Positions 22,429-27,356 of a stretch of DNA of 27,356 nt are shown piece by piece. Each line of letters begins with the position of its first letter. Within the stretch, counting starts at the first letter, position 1. Both the position numbers and the translations under genes were made by a program. This DNA comes from an uncultured Elusimicrobium sp. (GTDB lineage: Bacteria > Elusimicrobiota > Elusimicrobia > Elusimicrobiales > Elusimicrobiaceae): positions 1 through 27,356 of the forward strand of contig CALAFB010000027.1 of the NCBI GenBank assembly GCA_937891135.1, written 5' to 3'. The notes beneath the pieces are model-generated. The model saw nothing but the letters and a program-made list of their open reading frames with translations. It was not told where the DNA came from and did no database searches.

Positions 22429-22592
22429 CGTCTAAGATTATATCTTTTCTCGTCGGAGAATAACTAATTGTTTAATCTATCCCGGTCTTAGAGTAGTATT
22501 TCCCCCGTCGTAAAAGGCCGTTTTCTTATCTTTTTCTCTGTGGGCCAAATTGGCAGGATCCGAAATTCCAGGCTGTATCCCACTATTTTATA

Positions 22593-22611
22593 ATTCGAAC
22601 CTGCGACCTCA
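22593..22611 (-). other. tRNA T-arm-like sequence, inverted copy
   Basis: The complement reads TGAGGTCGCAGGTTCGAAT, matching 17 of 19 bases of the direct copy at 22684-22702. No T-stem partner follows it, so it is not part of a working tRNA. Confidence 0.45.
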
Positions 22612-22683
22612 CAAATTTTTTAAAGGATTTATTATCATTTTCCCGACGTTAACATATCTCAAATGTATTCTTAGTATTTAAAA

Positions 22684-22712
22684 TGAGGTCGCTGGTTCTA
22701 ATCCAGCGGCCC
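22684..22712 (+). other. tRNA 3'-end remnant, candidate attachment site
   Basis: GAGGTC is followed by a perfect T arm GCTGG-TTCTAAT-CCAGC and GGCCC, the look of a tRNA 3' half with no 5' half upstream. It lies 20 bases from the stop of the serine recombinase gene, where an attachment site of the integrated element would be expected. The gap 22429-22731 otherwise shows no gene. Confidence 0.5.
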
Positions 22713-22731
22713 TATATATTTTTTCAAATCA

Positions 22732-24351
22732 CTATAACTCGGCACTTTGCCAGTGCTGCTCTTGTATCTTAAAATCCACATTGCCTTCTGCGATATTCAT
22801 CAGCTCCCGTAATGTCAAATTGCGCGGGTTTTTGTATTCTAAAATATCAGCCACAATATGTGGGGATAAATAGCACAAATGGATATACCGCGCGAAGTTG
22901 CGTTTATTCATACCACTGGCCTTTTCCCACTCACGGGTTTTTAGTCCTTTTTCTAATAACTTTTTGAGTTTCCATGCCCGGGCAAGTCCACGGACCAAAC
23001 TTTCATTTAGTTGCCGTACTGTAAGTATATTTTGTGATGTTCCATGCTGTAAACGGGTAGATGTGACATTGTCTATATAAAAAGTATCCCGAAGGATAAT
23101 GGTTTCAGCCCCCACTTCCAGCAATACAGGATTACTTGGCTTTTCGGTTTTCTTTTGACGGTTATGACAAATATCCAAAAACACCCTTTTATCTAGCGCA
23201 ATCTGTAAACGGCAATTCGTACCTTTTTTCACACAAATTACCTGTTCAAGGCACTTTTTGGCCTCATCAGAGGAAATTTGGCTACTATCCGCTTGTAAAT
23301 CCACGGAAGACAAATCAGCCCTACGTATGGTATCTAGCACAAACCCGTCCAATTGAATTACCGGAATATGAACTCCTTTGCGGATAAAATAGTATTGAAA
23401 CTTTTGCCCGTTTTTGGTGGTACTGGTCAGTTTGTAAGGGTTTTTCTTATCATCAAACAGTTTATCCGCCATAAGTGTCTGTTCCCGAATATAGGCCCGA
23501 TATTCCCGCAAACCGTTTTTGTAATTGCCCACCTTTGCTTGCACGTCTTCAAACATTTCTTGGGAGATAAGGGCAGGCTGCTTGCCCGGATAGACTTTTT
23601 TGGCCGTAAAATGGGGCATTTTGCCCACATATAAGGGATTAGATAAAATCTTTAAGATAGAACTATGGCTAAATGGTTTTCCGCCCCGCTCCTCCCCCTT
23701 TTTCGTTTTCCACCGCTTACTACGGTAGCCTTGTGCATTCATCCACTCCGCTACCGTCATAATATTGCCGAGTTCTAGGTATTTTTGAAAGATGAGACGA
23801 ACTTCTTCGGCCTCTTGTTCGTTAGGAACTAGCTGTTTGTCCTTGAGGTCATACCCAATAGATGGTACTCCGCCTACCCACATTCCTTTGGCCTTAGTAG
23901 CAGCCAGTTTATCGCGCACACGCTCGGCAGATACTTCCCGCTCAAATTGGGCAAATGATAAGAGCATATTAAGCGTCAACTTACCCATGGAGTTACTCGT
24001 GTCAAATGACTGCGTGATAGACACAAAGTTACATTCGTATTTGGAAAACTCCTGCATCATTTTATGGAAGTCAAAAATAGAGCGCGAAAGGCGGTCCACC
24101 TTATAGACAACCACTACTTGTATTCTATGGGCGCGGATTTCCTCCAAAAGCGCTTGCAAACCGGGGCGATCCATCGTGCCGCCGCTAATCCCGCCATCCT
24201 CAAACGTCTTATAATACTCCCACCCGTTGAACGCTTGCGAGAGGATATAGGCCTTACAGGCATCTTCCTGGTTTTGCAAAGAACTAAACTCAGAATCCAA
24301 CCCACGCTCGTTGGATTTACGGGTATATACTGCGCAATTAACTTTTGGCAT
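22732..24351 (-). CDS. Large serine recombinase (resolvase/integrase)
   Basis: A 539-residue site-specific recombinase that would integrate and excise the surrounding element. The N-terminal catalytic domain has the nucleophile Ser in VYTRKSNERGLDSEF (residue about 12) followed by SLQNQEDACKAYI, then DGGISGGTMDRPGLQ, VVVYKVDRLSRS and FAQFEREVSAERVRDK. A recombinase domain follows (IGYDLKDKQLVPNEQEAEEVR onward), then a basic zinc-ribbon-region-like part without an obvious four-Cys set. The start at 24351 is chosen because GGAG lies seven bases upstream and the family starts M-x-K-x-x-x-A-x-Y-T-R-K-S; the frame is open to 24417. It overlaps the DUF2924-like gene by 14 bases. The YTRKS-x-E-x-G-L type is known to travel with DUF2924 proteins. 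Confidence 0.92.
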   Translation of the reverse strand: MPKVNCAVYTRKSNERGLDSEFSSLQNQEDACKAYILSQAFNGWEYYKTFEDGGISGGTMDRPGLQALLEEIRAHRIQVVVVYKVDRLSRSIFDFHKMMQEFSKYECNFVSITQSFDTSNSMGKLTLNMLLSFAQFEREVSAERVRDKLAATKAKGMWVGGVPSIGYDLKDKQLVPNEQEAEEVRLIFQKYLELGNIMTVAEWMNAQGYRSKRWKTKKGEERGGKPFSHSSILKILSNPLYVGKMPHFTAKKVYPGKQPALISQEMFEDVQAKVGNYKNGLREYRAYIREQTLMADKLFDDKKNPYKLTSTTKNGQKFQYYFIRKGVHIPVIQLDGFVLDTIRRADLSSVDLQADSSQISSDEAKKCLEQVICVKKGTNCRLQIALDKRVFLDICHNRQKKTEKPSNPVLLEVGAETIILRDTFYIDNVTSTRLQHGTSQNILTVRQLNESLVRGLARAWKLKKLLEKGLKTREWEKASGMNKRNFARYIHLCYLSPHIVADILEYKNPRNLTLRELMNIAEGNVDFKIQEQHWQSAEL

Positions 24352-24787
24352 TTTTCCGCTCCATAAGGCCAAAGAACGCTGGGCCGCTAACGTGGCATTT
24401 GGATATTGCAGATGCAATAACTGTTAAATTGGGATAGGTTTTCCCCTCCCACTCGTATTCCTTTTCGCCTTTAACAGTTACTTGGTAGATTTGACCCTTA
24501 TGCTTTTTAGTTAGCAGTGTTCCCACAGACAGAGAGTATCGGTTTTTATGAGCGCGCTCAATGTACTTGTCTGGGTTATTTGCATAGCGTTCAAGCCGTG
24601 TAATGTATTTCTCTGGCAATTTGCAGCGCCCCAACTCACATTGGATAGCGTACCATAACGGCCGCAATTTGGCTTTATGGCCTATCATAGGATACGTGTA
24701 AAACGTGTCCCAATAAAACTGTAATTTTTTGTCCGATAAGGATTTCAATTCATCAAAACTCTTTGGGAGATAACACTTTCTTCGCAT
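24338..24787 (-). CDS. DUF2924-like protein (full-length copy)
   Basis: A 149-residue protein. After a Trp/Tyr-rich helical N-terminal part (LQFYWDTFYTYPMIGHKAKL), the C-terminal half fits the DUF2924 pattern: SVGTLLTKKHKGQIYQVTVK (about 87-106), YEWEGKTYPNLTVIASAIS and CHVSGPAFFGL. DUF2924 proteins are typically found next to this type of serine recombinase in prophages and integrative elements; their role is not known, and a recombination-accessory role is guesswork. It overlaps the upstream gene by 35 bases and the recombinase by 14, so all four genes are one coupled operon. Its own Shine-Dalgarno is weak (GAGAAG). A truncated relative lies at 24980-25288. Confidence 0.8.
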   Translation of the reverse strand: MRRKCYLPKSFDELKSLSDKKLQFYWDTFYTYPMIGHKAKLRPLWYAIQCELGRCKLPEKYITRLERYANNPDKYIERAHKNRYSLSVGTLLTKKHKGQIYQVTVKGEKEYEWEGKTYPNLTVIASAISKCHVSGPAFFGLMERKNAKS

Positions 24788-24983
24788 AGATTATCTTCTC
24801 AATTTTCCTAATTCTTTGTGGCGCATCCCCTTTCTGATAATATGCTCGAGCCAATACGTCAAAAAATTTTATGGCAAGCAAAAGCAATACTTTATCATGC
24901 AGCACCTTGGGCCGCCCAAGGGGATTACCTGAACGGCCCTTTACAAAACGCCCCGAAATTGGCGGTAAGTGGCGCGGTGTCAT
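24753..24983 (-). CDS. Small DUF5681-like protein
   Basis: A 76-residue basic protein with GRFVKGRSGNPLGRPKVLHD at residues about 11-30, the motif (F-x-x-G-x-S-G-N-P-x-G-R-P-K) of the DUF5681 family found in phage and integrative-element gene sets. The rest is a short helix-rich tail ending AKKVLSPKEF. Its ATG overlaps the stop of the upstream gene (ATGA) and its end overlaps the next start by 35 bases, so it is in the coupled operon. The usual role of this family is not established; DNA binding is suggested by the basic Gly-rich motif only. Confidence 0.68.
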   Translation of the reverse strand: MTPRHLPPISGRFVKGRSGNPLGRPKVLHDKVLLLLAIKFFDVLARAYYQKGDAPQRIRKIEKIIYAKKVLSPKEF

Positions 24984-25288
24984 TTAGTAAGTCCAAAGAA
25001 TACATAACCGCTTATTGGGCGTTTGACAATCGTCATCGCCACCCGAGAAATACTTTTGAACACTTTGCCTTCGTATTCAAAGCCGTTTTCCAATACTTTT
25101 ACTTCTATGGTTTTGCCACGATAAGTTTTTGTGATGATGCTCCCCAGTGCGGGCAAGCGGTTATCGCGCTGCCGGACAGGCAAGTTTTCAAGTGCGGTTT
25201 CTTCGGGTGCGATAGGACTTACTACCCGCAGAACAGCAGGTTTTGCAGATGTGTTTTTTGGTGCTGATTTTTTAGTGTTTTTCTTCAT
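24980..25288 (-). CDS. Short DUF2924-like protein, first gene of the recombinase operon
   Basis: A 102-residue protein. The first 40 residues are basic and low-complexity (MKKNTKKSAPKNTSAKP). The rest matches the C-terminal half of the DUF2924-like copy at 24338-24787: LGSIITKTYRGKTIEVKVLE, FEYEGKVFKSISRVAMTIV and RPISGYVFFGL against its YPNLTVIASAIS and SGPAFFGL. It therefore lacks the helical N-terminal half. Its AAGGAG Shine-Dalgarno lies within the right arm of a strong hairpin (25290-25355), so its translation, and by coupling that of the three genes downstream, is likely restrained. Its TGA overlaps the next ATG. Confidence 0.78.
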   Translation of the reverse strand: MKKNTKKSAPKNTSAKPAVLRVVSPIAPEETALENLPVRQRDNRLPALGSIITKTYRGKTIEVKVLENGFEYEGKVFKSISRVAMTIVKRPISGYVFFGLTK

Positions 25289-25289
25289 A

Positions 25290-25355
25290 ACTTATCTCCT
25301 TAAGTAAGCGATTTTTACTTCGTACTACATTCACGCTTACTATCGGGAGATAAGT
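25290..25355 (-). promoter_or_regulatory. Hairpin that sequesters the Shine-Dalgarno of the recombinase operon
   Basis: In the mRNA, ACUUAUCUCC (25355-25346) pairs with GGAGAUAAGU (25299-25290), and AGUAAGCG (25341-25334) with CGCUUACU (25310-25303). The eighteen base pairs are split by a small internal loop, and the terminal loop is 23 bases (25311-25333). The GGAG of the ribosome-binding site is fully paired. The loop contains AUGUAG, a start codon directly followed by a stop. Confidence 0.72.
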
Positions 25356-25402
25356 CAAGTAAAATAAATTAAAACCAACATCTATTTAATTGGGCGTAAG
25401 AT

Positions 25403-26635
25403 TTATATAGTCACGGAATTGCCCGGCAGTGCTTCCGGCTGATTGACGCGCAATGCCAATATCCACCCAACACCTGCCAAGAGGGAACACACTATAAACG
25501 TGAGACCTGTGGACACCAGGATATTGCCAAGCCCTACAATCGGTGAGACGATGCTGCCTAGCAAAAATCCCGAGGCCCCAATAAGTGCCGATGCCGTCCC
25601 GGCCTGGTCTTTGGCTTCCAACATGGCAATAGAGGTGGTAGCAGTAAAACTCATGCCGGTGGCAAACAGCAGCGCAATGAGCAACCCCTCAAACACATAA
25701 AACGGGGCCTGCATCCATAAAGCCACTGCAGTTAAAACACTTCCTGCCAACATCCCCAGACAACTGTAAGACACACATGTTTCCGGTCGTTTGAAGCGTA
25801 CCGGCATACTGGTACCTACTCCTAAAGCAATAGCATTGACCGCAAAAACTAAGCTAAATGCAAAGGCGGAGTAACCATAGTGTTCTTGCACGATAAACGG
25901 TGATGCGGCAATATAACCAAACAAAATACCCATGGCGCAAGACAATTGCCACACACAGTACATATATTTGCGTTTGCGAAACACCGTTTTAAACAGGCCC
26001 AAGGTTTTGAGTAGCGGTACCCGCGAACGTTTGGTTTTACTGAGAGATTCATTAAAACGCACACAGAAGCCCGTTAATATAAGCCCCAGTATAACCAAGA
26101 CCCCAAAAATACCGCGCCAGGTGCTTACCTGCAAAATACTGCCCCCGATAACCGGAGCGGCAATGGGCGCGATACCGTTAATAGCGGCAATAATCGCGAG
26201 TGCTTTGGTAAGATTTTTCCCCTTGAACTTATCGGTAGCTATGGAGCGTGAGATAACAATCCCGCCTGCAGCCGCAATTCCTTGCACAAAGCGCAATGAT
26301 ACAAAAATCTCAATGGTAGGGGAGCAAATGCAGGCCAATGTAGCTAATAGATATAGAGCCATAGAGACCAGTAGCGGTGCGCGGCGCCCATACTTATCGC
26401 TAAGCGGTCCAAAAACAATTTGTCCGGCAGCCAGCCCCAACATAGAAAACGTGAGGCCTAACTGCACCATAGACGGCCCTGTTAAAAAGTACGAGGTCAT
26501 CGCGGGTAAACTTGGCAGGTACATGTCCGTTACAAGCGGACCGAACGCTGAAAGCATACCCAAAAATACGAATAAAAAAAAGGCCGTATTTTTACGCCTT
26601 TTGGAGGATCCCTGCCAGGTTTTTGTTTTCTGCAT
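25403..26635 (-). CDS. Bcr/CflA-type multidrug efflux transporter (MFS)
   Basis: A 410-residue inner-membrane protein of the major facilitator superfamily, drug:H+ antiporter group with 12 membrane spans. The first helix carries the Bcr/CflA mark TDMYLPSLPAMTSYF (about 36-50). GPLSDKYGRRAPLL (about 77-90) is the MFS loop 2-3 motif A (G-x-L-x-D-x-x-G-R-R). FVQGIAAAGGIVISR in helix 4 and PVIGGSILQVSTWRGIF in helix 5 (motif C-like) also fit. Length is normal. It is a single gene, transcribed away from pilin 3's end. There is no Shine-Dalgarno: a TACAAT -10 ends six bases before the ATG. It lies just outside the recombinase element, and there is no sign that it belongs to it. The substrate is unknown. 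Confidence 0.9.
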   Translation of the reverse strand: MQKTKTWQGSSKRRKNTAFFLFVFLGMLSAFGPLVTDMYLPSLPAMTSYFLTGPSMVQLGLTFSMLGLAAGQIVFGPLSDKYGRRAPLLVSMALYLLATLACICSPTIEIFVSLRFVQGIAAAGGIVISRSIATDKFKGKNLTKALAIIAAINGIAPIAAPVIGGSILQVSTWRGIFGVLVILGLILTGFCVRFNESLSKTKRSRVPLLKTLGLFKTVFRKRKYMYCVWQLSCAMGILFGYIAASPFIVQEHYGYSAFAFSLVFAVNAIALGVGTSMPVRFKRPETCVSYSCLGMLAGSVLTAVALWMQAPFYVFEGLLIALLFATGMSFTATTSIAMLEAKDQAGTASALIGASGFLLGSIVSPIVGLGNILVSTGLTFIVCSLLAGVGWILALRVNQPEALPGNSVTI

Positions 26636-26641
26636 AATTAT

Positions 26642-26670
26642 ATTGTATCTTTTTGAGACGAAAAATTCAA
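26642..26670 (-). promoter_or_regulatory. Promoter giving a leaderless exporter mRNA
   Basis: On the minus strand TTGAAT (complement of 26665-26670), a 17-base spacer and TACAAT (complement of 26642-26647), then six bases and the ATG at 26635. The transcript should start at or beside the start codon. Confidence 0.68.
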
Positions 26671-26721
26671 AATAACCCCCTCACCTTTCTGCAAGGGGCG
26701 TTACGATAAACCGCACTTAAG

Positions 26722-26743
26722 TCCACGGGCGTAAGCCCGTGGA
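26722..26743. terminator. GTAA-loop hairpin after pilin 3
   Basis: TCCACGGGC-GTAA-GCCCGTGGA is a perfect nine-base-pair stem about 50 bases past the pilin 3 stop. No T run follows on the minus strand, so it may be a stabilising hairpin or dispersed repeat rather than a true terminator. Confidence 0.5.
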
Positions 26744-26793
26744 GATTCACTATTTAACGGATTTACTACCCAATTTATATAAGGAATTTGTGC

Positions 26794-27356
26794 CTAAGGA
26801 AGACGATAATACCTATGGGCATGAGCGACGTCAATCTTTGTTCCCCCAAATATTTTTTTACAATAAGCGCCATCACTTTTAGTAAAGGGTTTATTAGCCC
26901 CATTTAATGCGTGACCTTCCACGCATATAATTTCATGAACAGGCAATTCTTCCCTGCCTGAACTAGGGCGTGGGATATAGGATAACTCAAATGCAGCACC
27001 TTGATATGGGCCGCTGATGCGCCCTACCAATACTCCGTATCCATAACCATTAGGCCCCGATGTAATCAGTTGTATAGACCAATCTTCATTGGATTTTGCT
27101 TGTGCTGAATATCCATTTTCGCCCCATCTTTCTGTACCAGTCCATGGAATATTTACATCTAAATCGTCCAAACTCCGGGGCCATGTGCCATTAGCCATAT
27201 AGTACGAGTAACTCGCTTGATAAACGCTTTTAAGCGTCACAAGAGCATGGACAGCACGGCTTTTTTCCACCGCTTTTTGGTACTGCGGCAAGGCAATTGC
27301 TGCCAAAATGCCGATAATTAAGACTACTACTAACAACTCAATGAGCGTGAAACCCC
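26794..27356 (-). CDS. Type IV pilin-like protein 3, leader cut by the window edge
   Basis: The open frame reaches the right edge, beginning with codons for G-F-T-L-I-E-L-L, so the class III cut site is at the edge and the leader and start lie outside. The visible part is about 187 residues: the hydrophobic helix, LPQYQKAVEKSRAVHALVTL, and a globular domain with IPWTGTERWGENGY and a C-terminal pair of cysteines (IICVEGHALNGAN and DGAYCKKIFGG), a spacing typical of a C-terminal disulfide loop in Elusimicrobium pilin-like proteins. Its sequence beyond the helix differs from pilins 1 and 2, so they are divergent paralogues. It may be a minor pilin or pseudopilin. Confidence 0.87.
   Translation of the reverse strand, partial: GFTLIELLVVVLIIGILAAIALPQYQKAVEKSRAVHALVTLKSVYQASYSYYMANGTWPRSLDDLDVNIPWTGTERWGENGYSAQAKSNEDWSIQLITSGPNGYGYGVLVGRISGPYQGAAFELSYIPRPSSGREELPVHEIICVEGHALNGANKPFTKSDGAYCKKIFGGTKIDVAHAHRYYRLP

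Noticed and set aside
22139..22463. Open frames spanning the tRNA-Pro genes on both strands
   Set aside because: They consist of translated tRNA sequence (for example AAGFEPTTSRSRTV and VAQMVARTVRD), a well-known annotation artefact.
22638..22712. A complete third tRNA gene
   Set aside because: Only the T arm and part of the acceptor are present; no D arm, anticodon arm or 5' acceptor strand can be found upstream.
24818..25267. Plus-strand open frame across the DUF5681-like and short DUF2924-like genes
   Set aside because: Antisense to two overlapping genes with recognisable motifs; no promoter or ribosome-binding site of its own.

Overview
The window looks like a piece of chromosome from a fermentative, host-associated member of Elusimicrobiota (Elusimicrobium-like). 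This lineage call is inference. It rests mainly on three scattered genes for type IV pilin-like proteins with the near-invariant start GFTLIELLVVVLIIGILAA followed by LPQYQKAV, a hallmark of that phylum's gut lineages. A bifunctional AdhE with an adjacent Rex and a nagBA amino-sugar pair fit an anaerobic gut fermenter. Base composition is roughly balanced and coding is dense, with short intergenic regions rich in hairpins.

Layout. At 1-53 (minus) there is probably the start of a secreted protein running off the left edge. 164-3037 (minus) is a nadE / MATE-exporter operon. nadE has a degenerate glutaminase half. 3118-4234 (plus), divergent from nadE, holds two tandem LA_2272-type surface-repeat proteins. 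4341-5081 (minus) is pilin 1, whose leader peptide is mostly encoded by a palindromic insertion. 5346-12211 (plus) is a translationally coupled PAP2 phosphatase plus a giant thioester-less alpha-2-macroglobulin. 12451-13353 (minus) is an unknown secreted protein. 13609-15542 (minus) is nagB-nagA. 15699-16337 (minus) and 16525-19167 (plus) are divergent rex and adhE, with a matching inverted repeat at each promoter. 19278-19922 (minus) is pilin 2, with a long structured 5' leader. 20294-21538 (minus) is a secreted HExxH protein. 21806-22150 (plus) is a MerR-type regulator followed by two tRNA-Pro genes. 22684-25355 is a small integrated element: a tRNA 3' remnant, a large serine recombinase, two DUF2924-like proteins and a DUF5681-like protein in one overlapping operon whose first ribosome-binding site lies in a strong hairpin. 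25403-26635 (minus) is a Bcr/CflA-type exporter. 26794-27356 (minus) is pilin 3, cut by the right edge.

How it fits together. NagB/NagA feed amino sugars into glycolysis. AdhE regenerates NAD+ by making ethanol, and Rex probably senses the NADH/NAD+ ratio and controls adhE and itself. The cell-surface part consists of pilins, surface-repeat proteins, A2M, the secreted HExxH protein and the 300-residue secreted protein. Each set sits as its own small unit rather than in one operon.

Most interesting signals. (1) Promoters for pilin 1 and the HExxH protein share a related sequence, each with an uninterrupted 11- or 12-base T tract between -35 and -10, the classic layout for phase variation. (2) A palindromic element is inserted in frame in the removable leader of pilin 1. 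(3) A shared TGGATA-N6-TATCCA operator lies at both rex and adhE. (4) The recombinase operon's first Shine-Dalgarno is sequestered. (5) Several genes lack a Shine-Dalgarno and have a -10 box only 6-8 bases before the ATG, implying leaderless mRNAs. (6) NadE has lost recognisable glutaminase active-site motifs. All were read by eye; no search or folding was run.
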